In this document: positions 1-10,165 of the stretch, piece by piece
Layout of the letters: every line of letters begins with the position of its first letter
Position numbering within the stretch: the stretch's first letter is position 1
Assembly: GCF_950295315.1 (NCBI RefSeq)
Contig: NC_080164.1
Span: 8,502,082-8,566,081, forward strand
Source: Erinaceus europaeus
Lineage: Eukaryota > Chordata > Mammalia > Eulipotyphla > Erinaceidae
DNA: 64,000 nt
Direction of reading: 5' to 3'
Notes under the pieces: model-generated
What the model saw: only the letters and a program-made list of their open reading frames with translations
Told to the model about the DNA's origin: nothing
Database searches by the model: none
Position numbers and translations under genes: made by a program

Positions 1-443
1 ATTAGAAGCAGAGCAGACCAACAATATTTGGAAACGAGTCGTATAAAGCATCATTAAATCACTAATGTTTATGTATGTATGTATGTATTTATCTCTACAA
101 AAAAGAAAAAAAGAAAACCTCTCTGAATTTCTTGTAAAATTATCATCAGAACTATCATCCTGTCTGATTGCATGTTATTTTGGTGATTAGGGCCCGAAAA
201 GGCATGTCTCTTGAGGAATGAGTATATCATCCCCATTTTCTGAGGGAAACTCACTGGTTTCTTTGCTGCTGAGGTTGTCAGAAAATTGATCTCTAAATGC
301 CAAGGTCATTATTCTATCATGGCTCAGGATTAGTCAAGTTTTGACCTTCTCCTTTCATTAGTCCTATTCTGAGTTTGTATTTATCCAGAAATATAACTCT
401 GGCTAGTGAAATGACAATTGTAGTATACACATTGTTGTAGCCA
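1..443. other. Unique sequence, no gene seen
   Basis: AT-rich sequence with a short TATG/TGTA microsatellite near 70-92. I see no exon-like frame with splice sites and no recognisable repeat. It is the target DNA into which the following L1 inserted. Confidence 0.5.
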
Positions 444-458
444 ATTTGCAGGTAGTTT
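444..458. repeat. TSD, left copy, of the inverted L1
   Basis: ATTTGCAGGTAGTTT, identical to 3030-3044. A 15-bp perfect match flanking a poly(T)-bounded L1 is typical of an L1 endonuclease insertion. Confidence 0.88.
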
Positions 459-3029
459 CCCCCCCCCTTTTCTTTTTTATTGTTATTTATTTATAAAATA
501 AAAAATATTGACAAGACCACAAGATAAGAAGTGTACAATTCTACACAATTTTCACCATCAGAATTCTGTATCCCATCCCCTCACTTGGACTTTTCTTATT
601 CTTTATCCCTCTGGGAGGATGGACCCAAGATCATTATGGGATGCAGAAGGTGAGAGGTCTGGTTTCTCTAATTGCTTCTCCACTAGACATGGGCATTGGC
701 AGGTGGATCCATACTCCCAGCCTGTCCCTATCTTATCCTAGTAGAGCAGGGCTCTGGAGAGGGAGGGGTACAGGGAACATTGGTTAAGTCCACTGTGTGG
801 GGAAGTCAGGTTGGCATCATGGTAGCAGGACAAATTGTTTAATAGTGAGGAATGTAAAGACAAGCATACAGCAGATAAGTTTTGGGATCTCCGTTTTGGA
901 AAAAGCTAGTAGGTCTATTTTAGGAATATTCTAAGGGGCCCATGATTATACTAATATTTGCCTGAGCACTACAACTAACATGTAGGTGGACCAAAGGTAT
1001 TGTCTGGGGAGATTATCTCACCAGAAACAAAAGTCAAGTCCAAATGTATAAAGGAATTGGATGTTAGACCAGAAACTATCAAATACTTACAGGAAAATAA
1101 TGGCAGAACACTCTCCCATCTAAACCTCAAGGACATCTTTGATGATACAGACATAATTATAAGGAAGACTAAATCAAAAACAAATCAATGTGACTTCATA
1201 AAATTGAAAAGCTTCTGCACAACAAAAGTAACCATCACCCAAACAAAGAGACCCCTCACAGAATGGGAGAAGATCTTCATATGCCATACATCAGACAAAA
1301 AGCTAAAAACCAAAATATATAAAGAGCTCAGCAAACTCAGCATCAAAAAAGCAAATGACCCCACCCAAAAATGGGGAGAATATATGAACAACATTATCTT
1401 CATTATAGAAAAGATAGGAAAATGCCAACAGACATAAAAATTGCTACTGGTCACTGATTCTCAGAGAAATGCAAATAAAGACAACAATACCATCTCACCC
1501 CTGAGGGAATGTCATACATCAAAAAAACGGACAGTAGCAACAAATTCTGGGAGAGACTGGGGACAAAGAAAACCTCCCGCACTGCTGGTGGGAATGTAAA
1601 TTGGTCCAACCCCTCTGGAGAGCAGTCTGGAGAATTCTCAGAAGACTTGAAATGGACCTTCTATATGATCCAGTAATTCCTTTCCTAGGGTATATCCTAA
1701 GTTTGAAAGTTACACAATCACACCCATCCAAAAAGATATGTGTACACCTATGTTTATAGCACCACAATTCATAATAGCCAAAACTTGGAAGCAGCCCAGG
1801 TGCCCAACAACAGATGAGTGGCTGAGAAAGTTGTGGTATATATACACAATGGAATACTACTCAGCTATTAAGAATAATAAACCCACCTTCTCTGACCCAT
1901 CTTGGATAGAGCTAGAAGGAATCATAATAAGTGAGGTTAAGTCAGAAAGAAGAGACAAGTGTGGGATGATCCCACTCATAAACAGAAATTGAGAATGAAG
2001 AACAAACAGCGAAAACAAAGAATTTGACTGAGTTTGGATTATTTCACCAAACTAAAAAAGTCTGGGAGGGGGGTGAGGATAGATTTTTAGCTTCACTATA
2101 GTGGGTAGAAGTAGGAACACAGACCTTTGGTGGTGGGAATGGTGTTAATATACACTCCTATTAATTTATAATCTTATAAATCATTATTTAGTCAATATAT
2201 GAAGGGAAAATTAGATTGAAACTCTCAAACATTTTTATAAATAGACCCCAGTTCTGAGTATATATTCCTTCAATCTAAGCACTTAGGTTTTCAAATTGTA
2301 ACCTGATTTAATTTTAACAGTGAATTCAAATTTATAATACACTTCTAATAGAAACTGCTTAATTGAAATATTAAATCACCTATAGTCTTAGACCAGAAGT
2401 AACTGCTTGTGTGACTATACAAGATACAGCTATATGTTAATACTATTAAATGGCATAAGATCTTGTATGATGCAGCAAATCCCAACCATGAAATTTCCAA
2501 AGTCAACCAAATTCCCTAATAACCTGGTTACAATAATAACTATCTATTGCCTTCTTCAACTCCAAGACAGCAGAAATCCTTCTCATACTCTATCAAGCCC
2601 ATATTTCTCCCAATCCTGTAAACTCCGGGGCATGACTCGCCTTCCAAATCAATGTAGCCAGTACCACCTTGGAGTGTGTCCAGAGACACCAGGTGTGGAA
2701 TGTCAGCCCTTCAGCTCCAGCACTCTGTTGAGACCATTCCTAGTTCACAGGACGCCTCAATTCCATATCAGGTGGTGTACTGACTAACAAAGCCACAGAG
2801 CCTAGAGACAGAGCAGAGCCCAGGAGACACAACACATGTGCACATGGACTCATAAGTTAGGGAGAAATACTCACCTTAAAGCAAAACTGCACAATAATTT
2901 TCAGTGACCCCAAACAGCAAGCAAGTAGAAAGACTTTAAAAAAAAAAAAAAGGACATCATAAAATGATACTTATATACCTCTCCCATATTTGGGAGCTAC
3001 TCTCTGCCTTGATCCAGCTCTTGAGTCCT
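459..3029 (-). mobile_element. L1 retrotransposon, 5'-inverted (twin-primed), with 15-bp TSD
   Basis: One L1 insertion in two opposite halves. The left half (about 459-1019) is the reverse complement of the L1 3' end, beginning with a T-rich tract, so the element points to the minus strand. The right half (about 1020-3029) reads in the plus direction: ORF2 C-terminal region, then the first part of the long 3' UTR. In L1 order the right half ends almost exactly where the left half begins (the stretch near the GATCCAGCT motif), so together they make one contiguous 3' segment of about 2.6 kb. The whole is bounded by ATTTGCAGGTAGTTT at 444-458 and 3030-3044. This is the signature of twin priming during target-primed reverse transcription. 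All frames are broken. Confidence 0.88.
1020..2000 (+). pseudogene. L1 ORF2 C-terminal remnant (in the inverted half)
   Basis: Decayed coding DNA for the C-terminal part of the L1 ORF2 protein (reverse transcriptase/endonuclease polyprotein). The frame at 1000-1437 contains [20 protein letters not shown], and 1738-1992 contains [20 protein letters not shown]. These match the corresponding parts of the less decayed copy at 22,460-23,344. Stops and frame changes separate the pieces, and the catalytic domains lie upstream and are absent. No function is expected. Confidence 0.85.
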
Positions 3030-3044
3030 ATTTGCAGGTAGTTT
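3030..3044. repeat. TSD, right copy, of the inverted L1
   Basis: ATTTGCAGGTAGTTT, identical to 444-458, directly after the last L1-like base. Confidence 0.88.
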
Positions 3045-3134
3045 TTTTGTAGAAGAAATAACCATCATTAGCCCATCTCTCAGTTTGGGAGACATATCTG
3101 TTTTAATGCACAAGCTGGTGACATAATTTTGTTT

Positions 3135-3469
3135 TCTTTTTTTTTTTCCCTTGCCTCCAGGATTATTGCTGGGGCTCATTGCCTGCACTATGAATCCATT
3201 GCTCCTGGAGGCCACTTTTCCCCTTTTGCTGCCTGTGTTGTTCATCATTGTTATTATTGTTGTTGTTATTATTGCTTTCATTGTTGTTGGATAGGACAGA
3301 GAGAAGGGGAAGACAGAGAGGTGGAGAGAAAGATAGACACCTGCAGACCTGTGAAGCACCACCTGTGAAGCACCCCCCCCCCGTAGGTGGGGAGCCGGGG
3401 ACTCGAACCAGTATCCTTCCACCTGTTCCTGTGCTTCACACCATGTGCACTTAACCTTACTGCCCAGCC
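3135..3469 (-). mobile_element. SINE, family A (long form), minus strand
   Basis: Read on the minus strand: tRNA-like head, pyrimidine-rich body, CAACAA-type segment, then the GGAGGCAAAA-like end (seen as TTGCCTCCAGGATTATTGCT on plus). The B-box region is at about 3,395-3,410. Flanks GTGACATAATTTT (about 3118) and GTGGCATAGTTTT (about 3471) look like a diverged TSD, so this is an older copy. Confidence 0.85.
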
Positions 3470-3919
3470 CCAGTGGCATAGTTTTTATCAAGGAGGCAAT
3501 AACCCTTTGCCTTGGGCTTTGCCTCTGGAGGGGACTGACTGGGAAAGGAAAAAAAGAAAAAAACATAGTAATTGTTTCACTAAGTTAGTGTGATTTTGCT
3601 TAAGTGCAGAAAAATGAGGAATTAAGTCTAAGTTTGAGGCAGTCAGATGCTGAGTGATAAGTTAGAAAGTATTTTGAAGACAACAATGGTATATAGGAAT
3701 GTAGAAGATAACATGGAGAAAGAAACCTCTTTCTCCCCCACTTCTGGCCCTCTTTCCCCATCATTAAAAAAGAGAAAAGTAGATAAGTTATCAATATTAA
3801 TCGAAGAGGGTAAAAAACTGTGTAATTACTGATGAAATTAAACTGAAATTTTAAGATCTATCTCACTACCACCCAATTTTTATACCTTCCCTGTATCACA
3901 AACTCAAATATCTATACCA
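3470..3919. other. Unique sequence
   Basis: No repeat family or convincing exon recognised. The 61-codon frame at 3647-3832 has no splice context and no known motif. Confidence 0.4.
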
Positions 3920-4130
3920 ATAATCTGTTATATAACCACTTCTACTAAATCTTCAAGGAACACAGAAGTCCTGCCTTACACAAACTGTTCCAGAGAATAA
4001 TAAATATGGAATTCTCCCAAGGCCAGAATGACCTTGACTGTAAGACAACACAACCGAGAACAATTATAGACAGATTTCACTTATTAATACACAATATCCT
4101 TCACATACAGTAAATACAGCTTTCTATTTT
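3920..4130 (+). mobile_element. Old L1 ORF2 fragment
   Basis: The run with CTTCTACTAAATCTTCAAGG, then AATTCTCCCAAGGCCAGAAT and TGACCTTGACTGTAAGACAA, follows the order of an L1 ORF2 segment just upstream of the reverse transcriptase core. It is heavily diverged with no open frame. Recognised by word order only, so the boundaries are approximate. Confidence 0.55.
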
Positions 4131-4477
4131 CTTCACACCACAATTACCAAAGAACAAATGAAAAATCTCATGGAAGATGTCATCCTTCCTATTATGAGTC
4201 AAAAGAGTGTGGAGTGCTTGGTTACTACCTCAAAGTCAAGTGATTGTCATTCATTATAAATATGACCACACCCTATTCCCACAAGACTCCCAACTTCCTC
4301 TGTCATTGTTAGTAACCAAGAGAATAATTACAGCCCAGAAGAATTCCTGGTTGAACTAAAGCTCTATTCCTACCCCCCTAGATCTTTTGACATGGTCAAA
4401 ATAAAGTCCAGAGGCTTTTGTATGTTGTGAGCTTGGAAGTCATAACTCCAGCTTGACTGAACTGAAAATCAACACCT
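4131..4477. other. Unique sequence
   Basis: No family recognised. Moderate AT content and no long frame. Confidence 0.4.
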
Positions 4478-4650
4478 CTTTTTTTTTTTAATTCATTTAT
4501 TTTAAAAAGGAGACATTAACAAAACCATGCAATAAGAGGGGTACGACTCCACACAATTCCCACCACTAGATCTCCATATCTCATCCCCTCCCCTGACAGC
4601 TTTCCTATTCTTTATCCGAGAGTATGGACCCAAAGTCATTGTGGGATGAT
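4478..4650 (-). mobile_element. L1 3' end fragment, minus strand
   Basis: T-rich start at 4480, then the reverse complement of the lineage L1 3' terminus (AAGAGGGGTACGACTCCACA, then the ATGGACCCAAAGTCATTGTG block). 5'-truncated after about 170 bp. Confidence 0.85.
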
Positions 4651-4727
4651 CTTTTAGTGAGGAAAGGACACGGGGTAGCTCCTGGTATTATCAGAGACTC
4701 CTGAACAAAAACTGTAGCAAAAAGGAA

Positions 4728-4740
4728 TGCCACCTACTTT
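4728..4740. repeat. TSD, left copy
   Basis: TGCCACCTACTTT, identical to 5298-5310. Confidence 0.85.
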
Positions 4741-5297
4741 CTTTTTTGCATTTTTTTTATTTAAGAAAGGATTAATGAACAAAAACATAAGGTAGGAGGG
4801 GTACAACTCCACACAATTTCCACCACCCAATCTCCATAACCCACCCCCTCCCATGATAGCTTTCCCATTCTCTATCCCTCTGGGAGCATGGACCCAGGGT
4901 CATTGAGGGATGCAGAAGGTAGAAGGTCTGGCTTCTCTAATTGCTTCCCCGCTGAACATGGGCATTGACTGGTCAGTCCATACTCCCAGTCTGCCTCTCT
5001 CTTTCCCTAGTAAGGTGTGTCTCTGGGGAAGCAGAGCTCCAGAGACACACCTTACTAGGGAAAGCAAATGACCCCATCCAAAAATGGGCAGAGGATATGA
5101 ACAAAACATTCACCTCAGAGGAGATCCAAAAGGCTAACAAGCATATGAAAAACTGCTCTAGGTCACTGATTGTCAGATAAATGCAAATTAAGACAACACT
5201 AAGATACCACCTCACTCCTGTAAGAATGACATACATCAAAAAGGACAGCAGCAACAAATGCTGGAGAGGATGTGGGGACAGAGGAACCCTTTTACAT
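4741..5297 (-). mobile_element. Small L1 insertion with 5' inversion and templated junction
   Basis: The left part (4741-5040) is the L1 3' end in reverse complement, starting with a T-rich tail. The right part (5041-5297) is plus-oriented L1: 24 bp of 3' UTR fused to an ORF2 piece beginning CAAATGACCCCATCC, as in the copy at 22,800. TSDs TGCCACCTACTTT lie at 4728-4740 and 5298-5310. The junction carries a perfect 24-bp inverted repeat (5001-5024 and 5041-5064). The ORF2 piece ends at ACATTG, where the L1 would continue GCTGG, so TGC microhomology with the target probably primed the second cDNA. Confidence 0.88.
5001..5064. repeat. 24-bp perfect inverted repeat at the L1 inversion junction
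   Basis: Arms 5001-5024 (starting CTTTCCCTAGTAAGG) and 5041-5064 are exact reverse complements with a 16-base spacer. Both arms are L1 3' UTR sequence. The right arm is joined to ORF2 DNA through a shared AAAG. Confidence 0.95.
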
Positions 5298-5310
5298 TGC
5301 CACCTACTTT
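5298..5310. repeat. TSD, right copy
   Basis: TGCCACCTACTTT, identical to 4728-4740. Confidence 0.85.
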
Positions 5311-5945
5311 TATATGTTAATTTTGTAACTTGAGACCTTACCTGATAATTACCTGATAATTTCTGCTGGGTTCTTTAGGTTTTTCTATGTGTACTCTTAT
5401 ATCATCTGAAATAGCGACAGTTTCACTTCTTCTCTTCCTATCTGTATTCCTTTAATTCCTTGCTCTTGCAAGGAATTCCTTGCCATGGCAAGAACTAGCA
5501 ACACTTATGTTGAATAGTAATGGTGATAGTGGGCAACGCTGTCTAGTACCTGATCTAAAGGGGAAATGCTTTCAGCTTCTCACCATTGAGAATGATGTTG
5601 GCTGTAGGTCTGCTATATATGTACTCCACTATCTGGAAGAATCTTCCATTTATTTCCACTTTTTGTAGTGTTTTGATCATGAAACAACATTTTTTGTCAA
5701 AGACTTTCTCTGCATCTACTGAGATAATCATTTGGTTTTGGTTTTTCTTTTATTAATGTGGTGGATTACATTAATTGAGATATATATATTGAACCAGCTT
5801 TGCATCCCTGGGATAAACTGCACCTGGTCATGATGTGTATAATCCTAGCTGGCTAGGATTTTATTCAGTATTTAGCATCTATGTTCATCAGATATATTGG
5901 TATGTAGTTTTCTTTTTGTTATTGGTGTTGTGTCCCTATTTTTTG
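5311..5945 (-). mobile_element. Old L1 ORF2 fragment, minus strand
   Basis: Reverse complement of the reverse transcriptase part of L1 ORF2. Recognisable words are TTGAATAGTAATGGTGATAG, TTTTTTGTCAAAGACTTTCT, GCATCTACTGAGATAATCAT and GAACCAGCTTTGCATCCCTG, which lie in the usual antisense order. Diverged, with many stops. This was the target for the 4741-5297 insertion. Confidence 0.85.
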
Positions 5946-5968
5946 TTGTTCTTGTTGTTGTTGTGACC

Positions 5969-5999
5969 TTAGCATCTATCCCAAAAGGATAGATGCTAA
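5969..5999. repeat. 13-bp perfect palindrome
   Basis: TTAGCATCTATCC and its exact reverse complement, separated by CAAAA. It lies at the boundary between antisense L1 and plus-oriented HAL1-like DNA, so it may mark a rearrangement junction. Confidence 0.9.
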
Positions 6000-6255
6000 A
6001 ATAAGGATACCAGATACCAGAGCAGATCCTTTCAAACTACAAAACAGTAAAGATAAAGAAAAATGCTTTAAAGAAGCCAGAGGGGGGGAAATGCATCTTC
6101 TCTGTAGAGGACCAAATATAAGAACTATAGTTCACTATTCAGTTTCCAAGCATAAAAGCAAAAAAAAAAATGAAGTAAACATTTAAAAGTGTTAAAAGAA
6201 AAAGTTCACTGACATGGAATGCTGTACCCTGTGAAAGGATCTTACAAAAGTGAAA
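5990..6255 (+). mobile_element. HAL1/L1M-like fragment, part 1
   Basis: The order of words around ATTTAAAAGTGTTAAAAGAA, then GGAATGCTGTACCCTGTGAA, resembles the HAL1/old L1 segment that encodes a 'leaky' PTTR-like tail. Interrupted by a SINE and continued at about 6741. Identification is from pattern only. Confidence 0.5.
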
Positions 6256-6261
6256 GAGAAA

Positions 6262-6620
6262 GGCTGGGTGATGGTACACTTAGTGGGATAAACACATTAC
6301 CATGCATGAGGAACTGGGTTCAAGCCCCAGGTTCCCACCTGCAGCAGGAAAGCTTCAGGTAGGTGAGGCAGTACTATAGTTTTTTCTCTTTCTATCTTTG
6401 TATCTCTCACCTTACCTTTTAATTCACACAGTCTCTAGCTAAAGAGAGAGAAAAATAAAAGGGAAGGTAAGAAAAGAAAAGGAAAGAAACAAAAAGAAAA
6501 AGGAAAGACAGGAAAAAGAGAAGAAAAAATGAAATGAAAGAAAACATAATAGACACCAGGAGTCGTGGATTTGTTGTACAGGCACAGGCACAGAACCCTG
6601 CCATAATTCCTGTGTCTGAG

Positions 6621-6651
<31 letters not shown>

Positions 6652-6740
6652 GAAAGAGAAGGAAGGAAGGGAGGGAAGAAGGTAGAGAGGAGGAAAGAAG
6701 GAAGGAAAGGAGAAAGAAAGAAAAAAGAAAAGAAATTTTT
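6262..6740 (+). mobile_element. SINE, family B-like (diverged), with purine-rich tail
   Basis: Head GGCTGGGTGATGGTACACTT, B box GGGTTCAAGCCCC at about 6317, then the CCCACCTGCAGCAGGAAAGCTT block. The tail has become a long GAAA/GGAA array interrupted by the SINE-end word CACCAGGAGTCGTGGATTTG. This splits the HAL1-like fragment. Confidence 0.75.
6618..6735. repeat. (GAAA)n/(GGAA)n microsatellite
   Basis: Purine-only array grown from the SINE tail. Frames running through it on both strands are low-complexity artefacts. Confidence 0.95.
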
Positions 6741-6960
6741 AAAGTAAACATCCTTCCTCAGACAGACAAAAAAGGAAAAAAATTTGCTGTCAGTATTTCT
6801 ACCTTGTAAGTAATGAAAAAAAAAATTATAGAAGGACTGGAAATGACCTGGCTAAGAAACTCAGATGCACCTGAGGAAAGGAAAGGAAATCCAGAAGGGC
6901 AAAGTTAAGGTAAAGTAAAAAATTATTTTTCTTACACACATTCTAACATCTAGAACACGT
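6741..6960 (+). mobile_element. HAL1/L1M-like fragment, part 2
   Basis: Continues the fragment at 5990-6255 after the SINE: ATCCTTCCTCAGACAGACAA, then AAAATTTGCTGTCAGTATTT, in the order expected for HAL1-like DNA. The right edge is uncertain. Confidence 0.45.
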
Positions 6961-7143
6961 CTGTTCTAAATAATAGCACTATAGCAACGTGTTCAACTAT
7001 AAATATATGTGTGTGTGTGTATGTACATGTTTCATCTATGTATGCATATGGGTATATGCTCCTAAAATACAGGTACATGCATTATTTGCTTTATAGGCTT
7101 CAATGAATAACAACAAGGATAGAGAGGACAGGAGGCAGAATTC

Positions 7144-7156
7144 CTGTTCTTTTCTT
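7144..7156. repeat. TSD, left copy, of the SINE pair
   Basis: CTGTTCTTTTCTT, identical to 7783-7795. Confidence 0.75.
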
Positions 7157-7782
7157 TATTATTAATTATTATTATGAATTATTTCCACTAGAGTTTTTGC
7201 TGGGGCTTGGTACTAGCACTACAAATTCACCACTGCAAGTGGTCATTATTTCCTTTTTTTTTTTCTTTTCCTATTTTATTTGATAGGACAGAGAGAAATT
7301 GAGATGGGAAGGGAAGATAGAGAGGAAGGGAGAAAGGCACCTGCAGACCTGGCTCACCACTCGTGAAATGGAGAGTGGGGACTCAAACCCAGGTACCTCC
7401 TCACAGCACCATGTGCGTTAACCATGTGTGGCACTGCCTACCCCCTACCCCCCCTTTTTGCCTCCAGGATTATTGCTGTGGCACTGCCTACCCCCTACCC
7501 CCCCCTTTTGCCTTCAGGATTATTGCTGTGGCTTGGTGTGGACACTCTGAATCCACCCTCTTGGCAGCCATTTTTTTTTTCCTATTTTGTTGTATAGGAT
7601 GGAGAGAAATTGAGAGAGGAGGGGAGAGATACAGAGGGAGAGAGACAGATAGATACCTGCAGACCAGCTTCGCAACTTGTGAAGCTACCCTCCCCTGCAA
7701 CTGGGGAACCAGGGCCTCAAACCCAGGTCCTTGAGCTTAGTACTATGTGCACTTAACCTGGTGTTCCACTGCCTGGCTCCCT
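7157..7782 (-). mobile_element. Head-to-tail pair of SINEs inside one TSD, minus strand
   Basis: Two SINE bodies in the same orientation: 7157-7440 and about 7455-7782, each with GGACAGAGAGAAATTGAGA-type body, CACCTGCAGACC block and a B-box region. The pair is flanked by CTGTTCTTTTCTT at 7144-7156 and 7783-7795. A 50-bp tandem duplication lies between the units. Either a dimeric SINE inserted once, or a second SINE landed in the first. Confidence 0.8.
7428..7527. repeat. Tandem duplication, 2 x 50 bp
   Basis: Units 7428-7477 and 7478-7527 both begin GTGGCACTGCCTACCCCCTA and end GGATTATTGCT. They differ at only a few positions, mostly in the C/T homopolymer, so the duplication is much younger than the SINEs around it. 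Confidence 0.95.
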
Positions 7783-7795
7783 CTGTTCTTTTCTT
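7783..7795. repeat. TSD, right copy, of the SINE pair
   Basis: CTGTTCTTTTCTT, identical to 7144-7156. Confidence 0.75.
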
Positions 7796-8056
7796 ATAAG
7801 GTACTTGTGCTACCTGTGAAATAATGGCATGCTATTTGAAAATGGACTTGGGCTAGTTATAAATGTACATAGCAACTGAATTATAAAGAAGTGAGACTTC
7901 TATACGAAGGTAGCAAAGGAAGTATTATGGAAAAAAGAAAAAATTTAAGTATTTAAAACACTAAAAGTCACACTGGGCAGGAAATGGGGCAATAATAATA
8001 GAAACAAAAAATAAACACTATTAAGAACTGTAACCCACATGGAAAATACTGAACCA

Positions 8057-8272
8057 GGGGACCGGGTGGTAGCACACACATTACAGTGCAAAAGGACCCA
8101 GGTTTGAGCCCCTAGTCCCCACCTGCAGGGGAGAAAGCTTCACAAGTGGTGAAGCAGGGCTACAGGTGTCTCTCTGTCTCCCTCCCTCGCTATTTCCCCC
8201 TGGCCTGTCGATTTCTGACTGTCTCTATCCAATGGATAAAGATAGTGAAAAATTTTAAAAGAAAAGAAACAT
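8057..8272 (+). mobile_element. SINE, family B
   Basis: Head GGGGACCGGGTGGTAGCACA, B-box region CAGGTTTGAGCCCC, then CACCTGCAGGGGAGAAAGCT, pyrimidine body and a CCAATGGATAAAGATA tail. Confidence 0.88.
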
Positions 8273-8320
8273 GAAGATCCAGTTTTATCAGTAGCAATTT
8301 AAATATTAATGTTTGAATGG

Positions 8321-8530
8321 TGGGGAAAGAGAATAGTGATTATGCAAAGATTGTCATACCTGAGGCATCAGAGGTCTCAGGTTCAGTCCCCCTTACCATC
8401 ATAAACCAGAACTGAGCAGAGCTCTGAGAAAGAAAGAAAGAGAGAAAGAAAGAAAGAAATGAAATGAAGGAAGAAAGAAATAAAGAGAAAGAAGGAAAGA
8501 GAAAGAAGGAAAGAAAGAGAGAGAAAGAAG
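8321..8530 (+). mobile_element. SINE, family C, with GAAA tail
   Basis: GGGGAAAGAGAATAGTGATT, then TGCAAAGATTGTCATACCTG, AGGTTCAGTCCCC and CAGAACTGAGCAGAGCTCTG. This is a different tRNA-like SINE head from A and B. The tail is a (GAAA)n array at about 8430-8530. Confidence 0.7.
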
Positions 8531-8689
8531 TAGTGAATAAATAAATGTTAATGTTCTAAATGCAACATTGCAATGATTAAAGAGATTGTCAGAAAGGATA
8601 AAAAACAAGACCCAAACTGTTTTTAAAGTATGAGCCTAGAGCTTGTTGTATACCAGGAATTAAGGCAAGTAAACAAAACAATCTTCATG

Positions 8690-8850
8690 AACCCTACCCA
8701 GGTTCAAGCCCAACACCAGTTGCAGTTAATGGAAGCTTTGGTGCCATGGTTTCCTTTCTTATCTCTCTGCCTCTCGCCTTCTGTAGTTCTATCAAAGGAG
8801 GAAGGGAGGGATGGAGGGAGGGATGAAGGAAAGAAGGAACGAAAAGCAAG
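8690..8850 (+). mobile_element. Degenerate SINE with GGGA/GGAA tail
   Basis: CCCAGGTTCAAGCCCAACAC resembles a B-box region. A CTCTCTGCCTCTCG body and a GGAAGGGAGGGATGGAGGG tail follow. The 5' part is missing. Confidence 0.5.
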
Positions 8851-9309
8851 GCTGTCATTTCAAGAGTGTGTGGAAAGGGTGCGTGAGTCAACAAAATTTG
8901 CTAGGTTAAAGCTGAAACCATTCATGCAACAGAAAAAAAAGTCACTGTTTTTAATCCAAGGTATAAAATAACTATTCATGCATTTTTACTCATGAACAAA
9001 ATGATGAAATGAACAGTAAATGAATAGCCATGCAGAAAATTTCTAAGGAATGCATGTGGCTACTTCATCACGTGGGGCATGCATGTGGTTACTTCCTTCT
9101 CAAAAGTCCCAGTTGGGTTGAGAGGGGGAAATGAGTAAAGAGGAAAAACCTGGCCAACACTACCTCATCCAGGTGATCAGCCTCGGCCTCAACAATAATG
9201 AGTCGGGCTGGCAAACTGTCTCAGCTAGTCACTTGCTTGGTCTTTGGCATGGTCCAGCTTCTAGGTGGGCACCAACTGCGCTGAGGGGCGTTTGAGTGCA
9301 ACGATGTCA
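8851..9309. other. Unique sequence
   Basis: No family or exon recognised. Confidence 0.4.
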
Positions 9310-10036
9310 TTTTTTTTAAATTTTTATTTATAAAAAGGAAACACTGAAAAAAAAAACATAGGATAAGAGGGGTACAACTCCACACAATTCCCACCACCAA
9401 AGTTCTATATCCTCTTCCCTCCCCTGGTAGCTTTCCTATTCTTTATCCCTCTGGGAGTATGGACCCAAGGTCACTATGGGATGCAGAAGGTGGAAGGTCT
9501 GGCTTCTGTAATTGCTTCCCCACTGAACATGGGCATTGACAGGTGGATCCATACTGCCAGCCTGCCTCTCTCTTTCCCTAGTGGGGTAGAGCTCTGGGGA
9601 ATCAGAGCTCCAGGACACATTGGTGGGGTCATTTGCCCAGGAAAGTCCGGTTGGCATCACAGTAGCATCTAGAACATGGTAGCTGAAAAAAGAGTTAACA
9701 TATAAAGCCAAACAAATTGTTGACTACTCATGAACCTAAAAGCTAGAATAGTGCAGATGAAGATTTTGGGGGTTTTGTAGATAGTTAGTAGGCCTATTTT
9801 AGTTATATTCCAAAGAGCCCATGACTATGCTAGTTTTTTTTTTTCTTTCTTTTTTTTTTTCTTTCCTGAGCCTGACATCTGATATACAGGTGGATCCAAG
9901 TTATTGTCTGGGGAGATGATGTCATGGCTGGAGAAAGGAGCAGAAATCTGGGTCAGGGAAGTAGCTAGCTCCTAAATATGGGAAAGTTATATACAGGTCG
10001 TTGACTATAAACCCCATCGATTTGATCTGATCTCTC
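9310..10036 (-). mobile_element. L1 3' end, minus strand (long form of 3' UTR)
   Basis: Starts with a T-rich tail, then the lineage L1 3' terminus in reverse (AAGAGGGGTACAACTCCACA, GTATGGACCCAAGGTCACTA). It continues into the distal block TTATTGTCTGGGGAGATGAT and ends at CGATTTGATCTGATCT, about 725 bp in. 5'-truncated. It contains the distal part of the extra 3'-UTR module described at 38,188. Confidence 0.88.
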
Positions 10037-10047
10037 TGTTTCTTTTA

Positions 10048-10165
10048 GAAATATTTTATTTATTTATTAATGAGAGAGATAGGAGAAGAAAGAGACAGAG
10101 GGAAAGAGAAAGAGAGAGAAAGGGGGGCAGGCAGTAACGAAGCAGGTTAAGTGTACATTTCCCAG
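10048..10165 (-). mobile_element. Degenerate SINE fragment
   Basis: TTTATTTATTAATGAGAGAG and GAGACAGAGGGAAAG are the reverse complement of a SINE tail/body. The piece GGCAGTAACGAAGCAGGTTA that follows looks like a plus-strand SINE head, so the unit may itself be a mosaic. Confidence 0.45.

Noticed and set aside
3129..3454. Plus frames with poly-Leu/Cys stretches near 3,250
   Set aside because: They read the TTG/TTA-rich part of a minus-strand SINE.
7428..7527. Short direct repeats considered as a CRISPR-like array
   Set aside because: Only two adjacent units with no spacers, in mammalian SINE DNA.
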